DNA of 64,000 nt from Bacteroidota bacterium (lineage in GTDB: Bacteria > Bacteroidota > Ignavibacteria > Ignavibacteriales > Ignavibacteriaceae): the NCBI GenBank assembly GCA_022564295.1, contig JADFLR010000015.1, forward strand, positions 21,693 through 85,692. The letters are read 5' to 3'. Below, one piece after another: positions 9,920-21,555 of this stretch; position 1 is the first letter of the stretch; the number at the start of each line of letters is the position of its first letter. Under the pieces are notes generated by a model. It was not told where the DNA came from. It searched no databases and saw nothing but the letters and a program-made list of their open reading frames with translations. The position numbers were made by a program, and so were the translations under genes.

Positions 9920-10702
9920 TTATTTGTTCTTAAACTCCGGTTTTCTTTTTTCGAGGAAAGCAGAAGTGCCTTCTTTAAAATCTTCCGTTCCGCAGCAAAG
10001 TGCAAAAAGACTTGCTTCTAAATTTTGTCCCTCATTTAAAGACATTTGATCTACAGCTTTAACTGCTTTAACTGCCAACCTTATTGCCTGTTGTCCTTTC
10101 CCGGTAATTTTCTTAGCCATTTCAATTGCTTTATCCAATAGTTCGTTTAGAGGATAAACCTTGTTAACAAGCCCAATCCTGTAAGCTTCATCGGCACTAA
10201 TCATATCAGCAGTTAAAATGTATTCCATTGCTCTTCCTGTATTGATCAGACGAGCTAACCTTTGAGATCCGCCGTATCCGGGAATAATTCCCAAATTAAC
10301 TTCGGGCTGACCGAATTTTGCATTATCGCTTGCAAGACGTATGTGGCAAGCCAAAGCAAGTTCGCATCCGCCGCCAAGAGCAAAGCCATTAACGGCAGCA
10401 ATTATGGGTTTGTCAAATTTTTCAATCTTATTAAAAACTTGCTGTCCTTTTTCAGCAAACTCTTTCGCACTTATAATATCAAGTTTGTTCAACTCTTTAA
10501 TATCAGCGCCAGCAACAAATGCCTTTTCGCCGCTTCCTGTTAGAACAATAACATAAACCCCTTCATTCTCTTTAAGTTCATCAAAAACTGAATTTAAATC
10601 GTTAATGGTTTGTGTATTCAGTGCATTTAATTTATCGGGACGATTTAATGTAACAACTGCAATGTTGTCTTTTACATCTAACAATAATGTTTGATAACTC
10701 AT
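9920..10702 (-). CDS. Enoyl-CoA hydratase/isomerase (crotonase) family protein
   Basis: Crotonase-fold enzyme of 260 residues, the usual length. The oxyanion-hole segments are AFVAGADIKEL (61-71) and GFALGGGCELALACH (106-120). Both catalytic glutamates of true hydratases are present: Glu114 in GGGCEL and Glu134 in GQPEVNLGIIPGYGG. This favours 2-enoyl-CoA hydration (short-chain, beta-oxidation or butyrate-type metabolism) over a divergent crotonase activity. No thiolase or hydroxyacyl-CoA dehydrogenase gene is next to it, so the pathway is not shown by context. It starts 11 bases downstream of the outer-membrane protein gene and is probably the tail of the operon beginning at truA. Confidence 0.93.
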   Translation of the reverse strand: MSYQTLLLDVKDNIAVVTLNRPDKLNALNTQTINDLNSVFDELKENEGVYVIVLTGSGEKAFVAGADIKELNKLDIISAKEFAEKGQQVFNKIEKFDKPIIAAVNGFALGGGCELALACHIRLASDNAKFGQPEVNLGIIPGYGGSQRLARLINTGRAMEYILTADMISADEAYRIGLVNKVYPLNELLDKAIEMAKKITGKGQQAIRLAVKAVKAVDQMSLNEGQNLEASLFALCCGTEDFKEGTSAFLEKRKPEFKNK

Positions 10703-10713
10703 TTTTATATCTC

Positions 10714-11307
10714 TTAAAAATTAATAAATAAAGGTATGCGCACTTTAAGATCAATAGAGATAAACTGATTGGATTCCAGATAATGATAAGCAGCCATTAT
10801 CTCCATCATGAACATTGATAAACCGACTCCGCCGGTGACACCTAATTTTGTCATATCTTCTTTAAAATTAATACGATCTGAATCAACTTTAAACTCATGC
10901 AGTTTCTGAAAATAAGTAAAGGAAGCTGACAGCTCAACGATTGGAATTAACAAAACAATTTGTTCTAGCAAAGGACTGAAATAATATCGAATTCCAACAT
11001 TAACAGGCAAAGCATTAGTTGATAAATTAGAATAATCTGTTTCCTGGTAAAAACTTTGTGAGCCGGGATATTGTTCGAATCCAACATTTACAAATAAGAA
11101 GAGTGGTAAATATTCATTGTCTGTATAAGATACTTCAATATTAAAACCATAACCGAGATCTGTTGAATTGGAAAGATCGCTGATGGGCAACCTTGGTCCT
11201 ACACCAAATGCAAGAAAAACACCTCTCGCTTTTGAAGTAGGAGGATCAATTGCAAATAAATTGACAGTAAATAGAATTACTATAAAAGGAATTAAATATT
11301 TTATCAT
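10714..11307 (-). CDS. Small outer-membrane beta-barrel-like protein
   Basis: Hypothetical exported protein of 197 residues. A signal peptide (about 1-19, ending LFAIDPP) is followed by alternating hydrophobic/polar strands (GVFLAFGVGPRLP, GYGFNIEVSYTD, LPLFLFVNVGFEQYP, LPVNVGIRYYFSP, IVELSASFTYFQ, GGVGLSMFMMEIMAAYHYLES). It ends in a terminal phenylalanine (IPLFINF). The pattern and C-terminal Phe suggest a small eight-stranded barrel of the OmpA/OmpX-like type. No specific family is recognisable. It lies between a DUF2231 membrane protein and a crotonase gene. Confidence 0.75.
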   Translation of the reverse strand: MIKYLIPFIVILFTVNLFAIDPPTSKARGVFLAFGVGPRLPISDLSNSTDLGYGFNIEVSYTDNEYLPLFLFVNVGFEQYPGSQSFYQETDYSNLSTNALPVNVGIRYYFSPLLEQIVLLIPIVELSASFTYFQKLHEFKVDSDRINFKEDMTKLGVTGGVGLSMFMMEIMAAYHYLESNQFISIDLKVRIPLFINF

Positions 11308-11351
11308 TTATTTAAAATAATGTTTTGCTAAAAATAGTAAAAAGCATTCTT

Positions 11352-11819
11352 TTAATCATTCGGTTCTGTAAGATTAAAATTAAGTTCTGTTCCCACACCA
11401 AACTTTTTAATAAGATCACCGCCATGCTCCGCTGTTTGGTAGACGAGATAACCACCAAATAAAGCAAGAACTAAAATGATGTGTCTATAAGATGATGAAA
11501 ATTTTTTCTTCACAACAAGATAAGTACGTAACACAAGCATCCCGGTAAAATACCAAATAGTTAAATTTGCAAATGTTTGATGATCATTAAATAGATCACT
11601 GCTTGAATCGTTCCAATACTCATAAGCAGTATATGCCTGGTTGCCTGTAAGCACAGCAAAAAATGCACCTATCACTCCTAAAAATAATAACAGATGCGCT
11701 GCTTTTTGGTAAAATTCTTTTCTAAACACTATCCCTATCAGCTCAAGTATTACGTAAGTTATTAATAAAGCAACCGGGAAATGAACAACCTTTGGATGCA
11801 GCTCTGCTAAGAATTCCAT
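11352..11819 (-). CDS. DUF2231 family inner-membrane protein
   Basis: A 155-residue protein with about four membrane segments and the conserved histidine pattern of the DUF2231 family: ELHPKVVHFPVALL near the N-terminus, DHQTFAN in the middle and TAEHGGDLIKKFG after the last helix. The histidines sit at membrane boundaries and in this family are suspected to bind haem or metal; that role is not established. Starts 24 bases after the SDR gene, so it is probably in the same operon. Confidence 0.85.
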   Translation of the reverse strand: MEFLAELHPKVVHFPVALLITYVILELIGIVFRKEFYQKAAHLLLFLGVIGAFFAVLTGNQAYTAYEYWNDSSSDLFNDHQTFANLTIWYFTGMLVLRTYLVVKKKFSSSYRHIILVLALFGGYLVYQTAEHGGDLIKKFGVGTELNFNLTEPND

Positions 11820-11843
11820 GTTATTTCCTCTCGAAGAATAAAA

Positions 11844-12593
11844 TCATAAAACCGACCCACCGTTTACATTTATAACGCATCCAGTTATGTGTGAAGCAAG
11901 TTCGGAAGCAAGGAAAATTACCGTACCTGCAACATCCTCCGGAACTGCAATTTTTCTCAAGGGTATCTCTTTAATTATTTTTTCTTCCTCAGATTGATTT
12001 TCTAAAACATCCTTGGTCATATCAGTTTTAACCCATCCCGGGGCAACACTATTAACAGTAATATTATATTTCCCCAGTTCTCCGGCAAGCGATTTTGTAA
12101 ATGCAATTATTCCGCCTTTTGATGCAGCATAGTGTGAGTATAAAGCTTCTCCACGTTGTCCCGCAGTAGAAGAAATATTAATTATTCTTCCGAATTTATT
12201 TTTCTTCATTATCGGAACAACGTACTTTGTAAGGAGGAAAGTCCCTGTTAAATTAATATTAATTGTCTTATTCCATTTATATAATGATAAATTTTCTATT
12301 TCACTTTTTTCCCAGATACCGGCATTGTTTACAAGAATATCAATTTTCCCAAAATCATTCTTAACCGAATTGATTACATCGTATATATCACTCTTATTAT
12401 TTGTATTAACTTTAAAGGATCTTACTTTATTTTTATCTGTAAATTCATCACATAATTTATTAGCAAGTTTTTTGTTTGAATTGTAAGTAAATGCTACATC
12501 AGCGCCTGCTTTGGATAGGAATCGTACGCATGCTCTTCCAATTCCGCGAGACCCACCTGTTATTAATGCTGTTTTATTTTTTAGATCTATCAT
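11844..12593 (-). CDS. Short-chain dehydrogenase/reductase (3-oxoacyl-ACP reductase-like)
   Basis: Classical SDR of 249 residues. The cofactor motif is TGGSRGIGR (12-20) with NNAG at 89-92. The catalytic tetrad is Asn114, Ser142, Tyr155 and Lys159 (YSHYAASKGG). The closest named group is FabG-like 3-oxoacyl-ACP reductase. Without fatty-acid-synthesis neighbours the substrate is open, so I leave the symbol blank. Only two bases separate its start from the truA stop, implying translational coupling. Confidence 0.92.
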   Translation of the reverse strand: MIDLKNKTALITGGSRGIGRACVRFLSKAGADVAFTYNSNKKLANKLCDEFTDKNKVRSFKVNTNNKSDIYDVINSVKNDFGKIDILVNNAGIWEKSEIENLSLYKWNKTININLTGTFLLTKYVVPIMKKNKFGRIINISSTAGQRGEALYSHYAASKGGIIAFTKSLAGELGKYNITVNSVAPGWVKTDMTKDVLENQSEEEKIIKEIPLRKIAVPEDVAGTVIFLASELASHITGCVINVNGGSVL

Positions 12594-12595
12594 CG

Positions 12596-13321
12596 CTAAT
12601 ATTTAACCCTGTACAAAAACAATCCTTTTGCGGGGACTGCCTCTCCGGCAGCTTTCCTCTCCTTTTCATTAATAATATTTTCAACATAACTTTTACTTTT
12701 TCCCAAATCCAGAGCTCTTAACAGAGTACCGATTATAGTTCTCACCATTCCATGTAAAAATCTATCGGCTGAAATAAAAAATAAGTAAAAGTTTTTTATT
12801 TCTCTCCATCTAATAAAATTTACATTACAGGTTTTATCTATTACCTTCGAGTTTTTTCTGCAGAAAGACGTGAAATCTTTTTTACCCAATAATGTGTTGC
12901 TCAACTCATTCATTAAGCTGATGTCCAAATTCTTTTTTAACAAGGAATATTTATAATAGAAAGGATATTTTTCTTTTGAGATTAAATACAGGTAAGTTCT
13001 TTCTTTGGCATCAAAGCGGGCATGAAACGATTGACTTACTTTTTGAATATTGATTACTGAAATATCAATAGGTAAAATGGAATTTAAAGAATGTTGAAAT
13101 CGATAAATATCAATCTCCTTTTCATAACGAAAGTTTACCACCTGCCCCAAAGCGTGAACTCCAGAATCTGTTCTGCCGGATGCAATTAGGTTAACTTCTT
13201 CTGTAATAATTACCTTTATTGAATCAGAAATTGTTTCCTGAACAGTCCTTGCATTCTCCTGAATTTGCCAGCCAGCATAATCAGTACCATCATATTGAAT
13301 CGTTAATTTATAGTTGCTCAT
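12596..13321 (-). CDS. truA: tRNA pseudouridine(38-40) synthase TruA
   Basis: Converts uridines at positions 38-40 of the tRNA anticodon stem to pseudouridine. The 241-residue protein opens with KLTIQYDGTDYAGWQIQ and has the catalytic Asp52 in ASGRTDSGVHALGQVVNF. The later motifs AKERTYLYLI and FLHGMVRTIIGTLL are also typical of TruA. Length is normal. It is the first gene of a minus-strand run with the SDR, DUF2231, outer-membrane and crotonase genes, with very tight truA-SDR spacing. Confidence 0.96.
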   Translation of the reverse strand: MSNYKLTIQYDGTDYAGWQIQENARTVQETISDSIKVIITEEVNLIASGRTDSGVHALGQVVNFRYEKEIDIYRFQHSLNSILPIDISVINIQKVSQSFHARFDAKERTYLYLISKEKYPFYYKYSLLKKNLDISLMNELSNTLLGKKDFTSFCRKNSKVIDKTCNVNFIRWREIKNFYLFFISADRFLHGMVRTIIGTLLRALDLGKSKSYVENIINEKERKAAGEAVPAKGLFLYRVKY

Positions 13322-13653
13322 TTACTCTAAAAATAAAATCTATATCTAAATTATTAAATTCATACAAAATTATTGTTCAAAAGCGGGAAAGAATAATTAT
13401 TACTCTTATTGCCGACTTGAATGCCGAAAAATCATATTGATACAGTTTCAGCAAAGTATCAATTGGCTCCATTTTTGCAATTATTCTTTAATTAATCAAT
13501 TGGAATTAAGTGATGCTCAGTTGTTTAAAAAAATTATGCTGTAAAATATAAAAGAAAACCGTAATCTGAATAATCATTTAAGAGTTAAATGTCTGATAAT
13601 CTAGACACAATTTGACCTGAATTGAAACAAAACTTGATAAATTTTAAACTCAA
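13322..13653. other. AT-rich divergent intergenic region
   Basis: 332 bp between truA (minus) and the first hybrid kinase (plus). Presumably holds both promoters. I see no RNA gene, repeat or convincing promoter pair. Confidence 0.5.
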
Positions 13654-16600
13654 ATGAAAAATAAGTACCAACAGATTTTTGAAGATGCAATTGAACCACG
13701 AATTATTGTTGACACCAAATCTCTTAAAATATTAGACCTGAATAAAAGCGCCAAAAAGTTTTTTGGAACAAAAAAAATTATTCCTCAAAAAAGTGTTCTG
13801 CATAATATCTTCACCGATGAACAGAAGAAAAACAGCGTTAGCAAATTTAATAAGGTAAAAAGAAAAAAATCAGCCGCTCTAGAAAATATAAAAGTTCTTA
13901 ATTCAAAAGGTGGTGAGGATGTCGTTACCATCGAAACATTCAATCACAGAATGAATGGCAACGATTTTATTGAATGCAAAATAAAATTTGACAAATCTAC
14001 CAAAGATGTTCAAACAAAATTCAAATCGCTCTATGAAAACTACCCGTTGATGAATTTTATTATTGACAGAAGTGGAAAAATTCTTCAGGTAAATCGAAGC
14101 GGTGCAAAGGAATTGGGTTACAAAGTTAATGAGTTAATAGGTCAATCTGTTACAAAAGTTTTCCTTAAAGATGATAGAGAAATAGTTAAGGAACGAATAG
14201 AAAAATGTTTTGCTTCTCCGGGTAAAATGTTCAAATGGAAAATGATGAAAGTAAAGAAAAATGGAGAACTGATATGGGTAAAAGAAAATGCCTGCACAAT
14301 TGAGACCCCGGGTGAAGCTGATGAGTTACTTATAGTATGTGAAAATATTACACTAAGCGAAAATATACTTACTGCACTTGCACAAAGTGAATTGAAGTTT
14401 AAAACACTATTCGAATCAGCAAATGATGCTATCTTTCTGATGAGTAAAGATATCTTCATCGATTGCAACAGGAAAACACTGGAAATGTTTGGATGCAAAA
14501 GAGAAGAGATACTAAACACCCAGCTACATTTATTTTCTCCTTCAATTCAACCGGATGGTAGAAAATCAAAAGTAAAAGCTCTTGAAAAAATAAACGCTGC
14601 CTTAAAGGGTACGCCTCAATTCTTTGAGTGGCAGCATAAAAAACATAACGGAACCTTATTTGATGCAGAAGTAAGCTTGAACAGGATTCTGCTTGATGAT
14701 AAGGTTATTCTACAGGCGATTGTACGTGATATTACGGACAGCAAATCGAGAGAAGTAACAATTCGTGAACAGAGAAGACGAATTGATACTTTGATAAGCA
14801 ATTTGCCGGGAATGGCGTACAGGTGTAAAGTAAATAAAACATGGACGATGGAATTAGTGAGTGGGGGCTGCTACTCTCTAACCGGCTATAAACCGGAAGA
14901 TTTTATAAACGGTGCTACAATTGATTTTAACGAAATAATTCATCCCGATGACAGAGACCGTTTATGGATTGAAATTAATTACGCAATTGAAAATAAGAAA
15001 CCATTTACTGTTCTTTACAGAATACGTACTGCGGGTGGATATGAAAAATGGCTGTGGGAAAAAGGAGAAGCAATTTATAATGAAGAGGAAGAAGCAATTG
15101 CCCTGGAAGGTTTTATAACAGACATTACCGAAAGAAAACTTGCCGAAGAAAAAATATCAATGCTTGCTCATGCTCTTAAAAGTATTTCAGAAAGTGTTTG
15201 TATTACTGATATGAACGATATAATCACATTTGTTAATAATTCCTTCACATACACATACGGATACGAACCTGAGGAGATTATAGGCAAGCATGTTTCAATT
15301 ATCCGGTCAGCAAAAAACCTTCAAATGAAAATAAATCAGATACAACCTAAAACTGTTGAGGGAGGGTGGACAGGAGAATTAATAAATGTTAAGAAAAATG
15401 GTGATGAGTTTCCAATATTACTTTCAACCTCAGTTATAAAAGATGATGCTGAAAAACCCGTTGCTTTATTAGGAATATCAACCGATATAACAGAAAGAAA
15501 AAAAGCAGAAGAAGCATTGAAACAAAGTGAAGAACGATTTAAATCATTGGTGGATAATATGCTTGAACCAGCTTTGATTTTAGATTATAGTGGAGTTATT
15601 CTCTTTGCAAATAACAGTGCTGCAAAATTAGTTGATATGATTTCTCCCGAACAAGTTTTGGGGATGAAGCTTTTTGATTTTCTGCATCCTGATTATAACC
15701 TGCCTGTAAAAAGAGCCCTGATAGAAGCTAGTAGAAACCCCGATAGGATTTTTGTTGAGTTCAAAATAATAACTGTAAATAAGAATGAAAAGTGGATCGA
15801 GAGTCTCGGTACAAAAATAATTTTTAACAGCAGCTCAAGCATTCTTATTACACTCCACGATATTTCGCAAAGGAAAAAAGCTGAGGAACAGCTTAAAGAA
15901 GCTAAAGATTATGCCGAAGAAATGAATAAACTTAAATCTAACTTTCTAGCAAGTATGAGCCACGAACTGAGAACACCGCTCGTAGGAATACTCGGTTATT
16001 CAGAAATGCTTAAAGAGGAGCTGAAAAATCCTCAACAATTTGAAATGGCTGACAGAATTTTGTTGAGCGGCAAGAGATTAATGGAAACGCTTAACTCGGT
16101 GCTGGATCTTTCAAGGATTGAAGCTAACCAGGTTGAAGTTTATTTAGAACCTGTAAATGTAAAAAATATTGTTAACACCCACCTGCAGCTTTTTAAACCC
16201 GTTGCTGAAGAAAAAGGATTATACCTTAAGTGTGAGTTTTCTGAAGATGAGATAATTGCTCTTTTAGATGAAAGATTTTTAGGACAAATAATAAATAATC
16301 TTGTAAACAACGCAGTTAAGTTCACGCACGATGGCGGTGTGATTGTAAAAGTTGATACATACGAGAAAGAGAAAGATAAATTTGTTAGAATTAAAATTAG
16401 CGATACTGGGATCGGAATTCCGAAAGATAATACAAAAACTATTTTTGAAGAATTCCGACAAGTAAGTGAGGGTTTTAACAGACATTTTGAGGGAACAGGT
16501 TTGGGTTTGACAATTACTAAAAGATTTATTGACCTAATGGAAGGAAAAATAGAGGTTAAGAGTGAAATTGGTAAAGGATCAGAATTTACTATTACATTTA

Positions 16601-17067
16601 AAACCCTTCCAATTGAAGAAGCGTTCGACATAATTGAGAAAAAATCAAAAGAAGATAAAAATGAAGATATCGAGTATAACATACCTCAAACAGAACTGCC
16701 AAAAGTGCTTATGGTTGAAGATGATGAATCAAGCAAAGATGTAACAAAAGTTTTTCTGAAGGGAATATGTAACTTAACATTTGCTGCAAGCGGCGAAGAA
16801 GCATTAAATGCTGTTGAAAAAGAAAAGTTTGATGCAATATTAATGGATATTAATTTGGGTTCAGGTATGAGTGGCACAGAAGCCGTTGGTAAAATAAAAA
16901 AGTTTAATGAATATAAAGATACACCAATTGTTGCAATAACGGCATTTGCAATGCAGGGCGATAAGGATGAGTTTTTAAATGCTGGCTGTACCCACTATAT
17001 ATCAAAACCATTTAACCGTATTTCAATTAGCAGGTTAATGAAAGAAATACTTACCAATAATCATTGA
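13654..17067 (+). CDS. Soluble multi-PAS hybrid histidine kinase with receiver domain
   Basis: Cytoplasmic sensor kinase of 1137 residues with no membrane segment. About six PAS domains fill residues 1-745; the third ([15 protein letters not shown]), fourth (PAS_3-like, [10 protein letters not shown]) and fifth are clearest, several ending in DITERK-type linkers. The dimerisation/phosphotransfer domain has His770 in [16 protein letters not shown]. The ATPase domain shows NLVNNAVKF (about 883), DTGIGIP (about 917) and GTGLGLTI (about 948). A C-terminal receiver (about 1016-1135) has the phospho-acceptor Asp1065 in LMDINLG. The phosphate output is therefore internal, to the receiver and presumably to an unlinked phosphotransfer protein or regulator. 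Ligand unknown. It is paralogous to the next gene over PAS, kinase and receiver. Confidence 0.93.
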   Translation: MKNKYQQIFEDAIEPRIIVDTKSLKILDLNKSAKKFFGTKKIIPQKSVLHNIFTDEQKKNSVSKFNKVKRKKSAALENIKVLNSKGGEDVVTIETFNHRMNGNDFIECKIKFDKSTKDVQTKFKSLYENYPLMNFIIDRSGKILQVNRSGAKELGYKVNELIGQSVTKVFLKDDREIVKERIEKCFASPGKMFKWKMMKVKKNGELIWVKENACTIETPGEADELLIVCENITLSENILTALAQSELKFKTLFESANDAIFLMSKDIFIDCNRKTLEMFGCKREEILNTQLHLFSPSIQPDGRKSKVKALEKINAALKGTPQFFEWQHKKHNGTLFDAEVSLNRILLDDKVILQAIVRDITDSKSREVTIREQRRRIDTLISNLPGMAYRCKVNKTWTMELVSGGCYSLTGYKPEDFINGATIDFNEIIHPDDRDRLWIEINYAIENKKPFTVLYRIRTAGGYEKWLWEKGEAIYNEEEEAIALEGFITDITERKLAEEKISMLAHALKSISESVCITDMNDIITFVNNSFTYTYGYEPEEIIGKHVSIIRSAKNLQMKINQIQPKTVEGGWTGELINVKKNGDEFPILLSTSVIKDDAEKPVALLGISTDITERKKAEEALKQSEERFKSLVDNMLEPALILDYSGVILFANNSAAKLVDMISPEQVLGMKLFDFLHPDYNLPVKRALIEASRNPDRIFVEFKIITVNKNEKWIESLGTKIIFNSSSSILITLHDISQRKKAEEQLKEAKDYAEEMNKLKSNFLASMSHELRTPLVGILGYSEMLKEELKNPQQFEMADRILLSGKRLMETLNSVLDLSRIEANQVEVYLEPVNVKNIVNTHLQLFKPVAEEKGLYLKCEFSEDEIIALLDERFLGQIINNLVNNAVKFTHDGGVIVKVDTYEKEKDKFVRIKISDTGIGIPKDNTKTIFEEFRQVSEGFNRHFEGTGLGLTITKRFIDLMEGKIEVKSEIGKGSEFTITFKTLPIEEAFDIIEKKSKEDKNEDIEYNIPQTELPKVLMVEDDESSKDVTKVFLKGICNLTFAASGEEALNAVEKEKFDAILMDINLGSGMSGTEAVGKIKKFNEYKDTPIVAITAFAMQGDKDEFLNAGCTHYISKPFNRISISRLMKEILTNNH

Positions 17068-17314
17068 ATACTTCAAGATATTATTTACTAAGGCATAATT
17101 ACACAAGCCTAAATAATTAGATTTGCAAATTAACAACTTGTAATAATTATGAAATCAATGAACCGATATTGGTTCAAGCAAAATTTTCCTGAAATTATTC
17201 GTTCCTACATATTATCAGATGAAATTCAGCTATTAAAAGCAATAATATATGGCATAATATTTACTGTAAGTATATACTGCGTGGAGGTAAACTAAATCTT
17301 AATTGGTGAAAAAA

Positions 17315-20197
17315 ATGTTTAAGCAGCACAACTCAAAAATAGAATCAGTAAACGACCTAAAGAAAATTAAGGGCAACCCGGTTAGTTTAAATTTCTTACA
17401 TCACGAATCAGATAAAGCATTCGAATGGCTTGCTAATAGCCTTCAAATAATCTTATTTAAAACAAAATTAGACGGCACAGTACTTTATGTGAATGACTAC
17501 ACGTCCAAAGTACTTGAGTTCGACTCTGTGGAAGAAATATATGCGAAAAATACATTAATCAAATATAAAGACAAGAACGACAAAAAATTATTTCTTCAAA
17601 AGCTTAAAGAATTTTCTAAAATTGAACAATTTGAAGCAGATTTCATAACTAAAACCGACAAGACTAAAAATGTTGTACTAAGTGCTATACTCAGCGGTGA
17701 TTCTATTACGGGTATGGCTATCGATATTACTGAAAATAAAAAAGCCGGGGAGGCACTCGATAATTCTCTCTCAATACTTCGCTCTATATTAGATTCCACT
17801 ACAGATGGAATACTTGTAGTAAATAAAGACGGCAGTATAGAAGACTTTAACCACAACTTTATGCAGATGTGGAAAATCCCTTCAACGTTAACTGAAACGA
17901 GAGAAGATGAAAAATTTCTTAACTTCGTTCTCGATCAGTTGAAAAAGCCAGATGTTTTTCTAAAGAAAGTAAAAGAATTATATAATAACCCTGAAGTGGA
18001 AAGTTTTGATATACTTGAGTTTAAAGATGGAAGAATCTTTGAAAGAAATTCACGCCCGCAAATACAAGACAAAAAAATAATTGGAAGAATCTGGAGTTTT
18101 AGGGACGTAACAGAAAGTAAAACAGCTAAAAAAGAATTGAACGAAAACGTACTTAGATATAAAACTCTTTTTGATACTGCCAACGATGCAATCTTTCTTA
18201 TGAAAGAAGAACAGTTTGTAGATTGTAATTCCAAAACTCTTGAAATGTTCGGATGTTCGCGTGATGAAATAATTGGTAAAACTCCCACCAAATTTTCACC
18301 TGAAAAACAACCGGATGGGAGCAACTCAAAAGAGAAAGCTGTTGAGCTTATAAACAAAGCACTTTCAGGAGAACCAGTTTCTTTTGAATGGAGACATTGT
18401 AAGCTCGACGGAACTTTGTTTGATACTGAAGTAAGTTTAAACATGTTCGAGTTAAATAACGATGTAATGCTCCAAGCAATTGTTAGAGATATAACCGAAA
18501 GGAAACGATCAGCACTTTTGCAGGAAGCAGTTTATAAAATTTCTCAGGCAGCATATAAAGCAAGAGATTTAAATCATCTTTACTCCGAAATTCATAAAAC
18601 AATCAGCGGATTTATAAATGCAAAAAACTTTTACATTGCCTTATTTAACGCGGAAAAAGATTTACTCAGCTTTCCATATTTTGTAGATGAATTTGACGAA
18701 ACACCCGCATCTAAAAAGCCCGGCAGAGGTTTAACCGAATATGTGATACGTGAAGGAGAACCTGTACTTGTTGATCCTGAAATGTTTGCTCATCTTAATA
18801 AAAAAGGAGAGGTTGAAAGAGTATTAACTGATTCAATTGACTGGTTAGGTGTTCCTTTAAAAACAGCGGAAAAAACAATCGGCGCTCTCGTTGTACAAAC
18901 TTATTCAAAACAATTCAGATATAGTGAAGAAGACAAAGAATTTCTTTCCTTTGTTTCCGATCAAACCGCAATGGCAATTGAACGCGCACAATCAAAAGAA
19001 GAGCTTATAAAAGCGAGAGACAAAGCAGAGGAGATGAACCGGTTAAAAAGTAGTTTCCTTTCAAATATGAGTCACGAATTAAGAACACCGATGGTTGGAA
19101 TTTTAGGTTATACCGAAATTCTTAAAGAGGAAATCACAAAACCTGAATTGAAAGAAATGTCCGAAGAAATATACTTCAGCGCAAACAGATTATTGGAAAC
19201 ATTGAATCTGATTTTGGATTTATCAAAAATCGAATCGAACAAATCTGAAATTAATAAAATCGAATTGAATTTAGGAAGAATAACTGTAGATCAGGTAAAA
19301 GGCTTCGAAGAAAGAGCAAAAAAGAAAAATATTTTTCTAAAGATATCGATAAAAGATGAACAGGTTTACTCTTTACTCGATGAAAGAATATTCCGGCAAA
19401 TTATTAATAATTTGGTCAGCAATGCAATCAAATTTACAAACGTGGGCAGTGTAATAGTAAAAGTAGATAAGAAGTTAACCGGTGATGAGGAAAAAGCAAC
19501 TCTAAGTGTAACCGATTCAGGAATAGGAATTCCAATCAACAGTCAGCAAATTATTTTTGAAGAATTCAGACAGGCAAGTGAAGGGTTAAATCGTATTTTT
19601 GAAGGTAGCGGTTTAGGTTTAAGTATTACCAAAAAGTTTGTAGAAATGATGGATGGTGAAATTTCAATTCACAGCAAAGTGGGTAAAGGATCTACATTTA
19701 CAGTTAGTTTTCCATTGAGCAGAAAAGAGAGACAAATTGTTGTAACCAAACCAATTCCTAAAGCGGAAGAAGCTGCACTTATCGAGAAACAGAAAGAAAG
19801 TTACGATAATGATCTTCCCTACGTTTTGCTTGTCGAAGATGATTTGTCCAATGCAGGAGTAATAAAATATTTATTGCGGGGAGTATGTAACCTTGATATG
19901 GTGAGAACAGGTGAAGAAGCCTTGGATATGGTTACACATAAACAATATTCTGCTATTCTTATGGATATTGACCTTGGCAGAGGAATGAGTGGAATCGATG
20001 CAACAAAGCGAATAAGAAAAATAATAGGTTACAAAGATTTACCAATAATTGCAGTTACAGCTTTAGCAATGCAAGGGCAAAAAGAAATGTTTTTAGAAGC
20101 GGGCTGCTCTCATTATATTTCCAAACCTTATGATGGAGGAACTTTACTAAAACTAATAAAAGACTTGCTGCCAAACGGTAAATCGAATAAGCAATGA
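17315..20197 (+). CDS. Soluble PAS/GAF hybrid histidine kinase with receiver domain
   Basis: Second cytoplasmic hybrid kinase. The order is three PAS domains (about 40-145, 155-275, 283-400), a GAF domain (about 405-560; [19 protein letters not shown]), HisKA with His591 in [13 protein letters not shown], ATPase ([10 protein letters not shown] about 703, [15 protein letters not shown] about 769) and a receiver with Asp888 in LMDIDLG (numbering from 17303). I place the start at the ATG at 17315. In-frame TTG (17303) and GTG (17306) follow a stop and are alternatives, and the GGAGG at 17283-17287 lies far upstream of all three. Shares close text with the preceding kinase ([19 protein letters not shown] versus [10 protein letters not shown], the receiver), so the pair arose by duplication, with the GAF replacing PAS domains. 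Confidence 0.9.
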   Translation: MFKQHNSKIESVNDLKKIKGNPVSLNFLHHESDKAFEWLANSLQIILFKTKLDGTVLYVNDYTSKVLEFDSVEEIYAKNTLIKYKDKNDKKLFLQKLKEFSKIEQFEADFITKTDKTKNVVLSAILSGDSITGMAIDITENKKAGEALDNSLSILRSILDSTTDGILVVNKDGSIEDFNHNFMQMWKIPSTLTETREDEKFLNFVLDQLKKPDVFLKKVKELYNNPEVESFDILEFKDGRIFERNSRPQIQDKKIIGRIWSFRDVTESKTAKKELNENVLRYKTLFDTANDAIFLMKEEQFVDCNSKTLEMFGCSRDEIIGKTPTKFSPEKQPDGSNSKEKAVELINKALSGEPVSFEWRHCKLDGTLFDTEVSLNMFELNNDVMLQAIVRDITERKRSALLQEAVYKISQAAYKARDLNHLYSEIHKTISGFINAKNFYIALFNAEKDLLSFPYFVDEFDETPASKKPGRGLTEYVIREGEPVLVDPEMFAHLNKKGEVERVLTDSIDWLGVPLKTAEKTIGALVVQTYSKQFRYSEEDKEFLSFVSDQTAMAIERAQSKEELIKARDKAEEMNRLKSSFLSNMSHELRTPMVGILGYTEILKEEITKPELKEMSEEIYFSANRLLETLNLILDLSKIESNKSEINKIELNLGRITVDQVKGFEERAKKKNIFLKISIKDEQVYSLLDERIFRQIINNLVSNAIKFTNVGSVIVKVDKKLTGDEEKATLSVTDSGIGIPINSQQIIFEEFRQASEGLNRIFEGSGLGLSITKKFVEMMDGEISIHSKVGKGSTFTVSFPLSRKERQIVVTKPIPKAEEAALIEKQKESYDNDLPYVLLVEDDLSNAGVIKYLLRGVCNLDMVRTGEEALDMVTHKQYSAILMDIDLGRGMSGIDATKRIRKIIGYKDLPIIAVTALAMQGQKEMFLEAGCSHYISKPYDGGTLLKLIKDLLPNGKSNKQ

Positions 20198-20304
20198 GTT
20201 ATTTAACATAAACAGCTTTTATATTTACAAATTATTTTATTAATTCGGCCGTTTAAAACTTGATTGTCCAAAGCATAACTTTACCAATATATTATAATTA
20301 TTAC

Positions 20305-21537
20305 TTAATATATTTTTTTGATGACAACCAAGGTTTTATCATCAGTGTATCTGCCATTCTTAGAATATTTTACAACATCCTCGAGTATAGCTAAGACGAT
20401 ATCTTTAGGAGAAAGAGAACTTACTTCCTTTAATTTATTTATCAGTTTTTCATCACCGTATTGATTAAACTCAGTATTGGCAGTTTCTATAATACCATCT
20501 GAGAACAATAAAAGTATATCATTTTTTTGAAAATTAATACTTTCTATATAATATTGTGCATTTGGTACAGGGCCGAGCAGAGGACCCGTAGTATCAAGCA
20601 ATTCGGTTTCATCTGGTTCTGCTTTATAATAAATTGGCGGATTGTGTCCTGCATTAGCGTAAAGGAACAAACCACTTTTGTGGCTTAAAAGTTCTCCATA
20701 AAACAAAGAAGCAAATTTATCATCTTCAAATATCTTATTTACGAGATTGTTCATTCTTCGCATCAGGGGCGTTATTTTTATTTCAAAGCCGATTGCCATT
20801 CTGAGTGCACCGGAGATGTACATTGCTTCCGCTGCAGCTCCCACACCTTTGCTTGCAGCATCTCCGATAACAATACCAAGCCGTTCACCTTCCTTACCTG
20901 CTTCAATGTAATCGAAAAAATCTCCGCTTACTATTTCAGCAGGATCTGTAACGCCATAAATTTCATAATCACCAAAGTTATACTCGTGTTCGGGAAGAAT
21001 ACTTTTTTGCAGCTGTCTTGCTTTATCAATATCTGCTTTAAGATGAGATGCGCTTGCAGAATATCTTCTTTGCTTTATTTGAGATGTTAGTGCCGTTGCA
21101 ATTATACTTAGATTTAACCCTAATTTATTGTCAATCTTGTCACTGTTCAAAGCAAGTAAATATTCGAAGTAACGATTATCATTTATTTTAATTTTAGAAC
21201 CAACCCCGGAAGCTGAATATTTGAAAATTCCCTTTTCCAATAACACTTCGTTTGTCTCATCGCCTAAAATCGTTCGTTCTCGAGCAATGAGAGAAAACAT
21301 AGGATAATCTTTAACTTTTAATTCAAAGCCGGGATTTAGCTTTTCAAAATTTCCTGTTTGATAAAGAATTTTATAAGATTTCTTGTCTGTATCTAATTTC
21401 CATATTCTGCCGCCGGTTACTTTTATATCCTCATTCTCAATAATCTGATTGATAACTGAAATAAGGAGTTCCCTCTCGGAAGAGAAGTGCTTCGATGCGA
21501 TTGATTCTACTAATTTGTGTAATTTTTTTTGATCCAT
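20305..21537 (-). CDS. GAF-like domain / SpoIIE-type PP2C serine phosphatase
   Basis: A 410-residue RsbU/SpoIIE-type phosphatase. Residues about 25-165 look like a GAF-type sensor. The phosphatase domain (about 190-410) has the metal-binding aspartates in SGDFFDYIEA (about 204), GDAASKGVGAA (about 226), LFSDGIIETA (about 347) and YTDDKTLVV (about 400), and the NAGHNPP segment. Such enzymes dephosphorylate anti-sigma-factor antagonists (STAS proteins) in partner-switching systems. No STAS or anti-sigma kinase gene lies in the window. It converges on the tandem hybrid kinases with a 107-bp gap, so a functional link is plausible but only by proximity. Confidence 0.9.
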   Translation of the reverse strand: MDQKKLHKLVESIASKHFSSERELLISVINQIIENEDIKVTGGRIWKLDTDKKSYKILYQTGNFEKLNPGFELKVKDYPMFSLIARERTILGDETNEVLLEKGIFKYSASGVGSKIKINDNRYFEYLLALNSDKIDNKLGLNLSIIATALTSQIKQRRYSASASHLKADIDKARQLQKSILPEHEYNFGDYEIYGVTDPAEIVSGDFFDYIEAGKEGERLGIVIGDAASKGVGAAAEAMYISGALRMAIGFEIKITPLMRRMNNLVNKIFEDDKFASLFYGELLSHKSGLFLYANAGHNPPIYYKAEPDETELLDTTGPLLGPVPNAQYYIESINFQKNDILLLFSDGIIETANTEFNQYGDEKLINKLKEVSSLSPKDIVLAILEDVVKYSKNGRYTDDKTLVVIKKIY

Positions 21538-21555
21538 AATTAAATATTAAAATTA

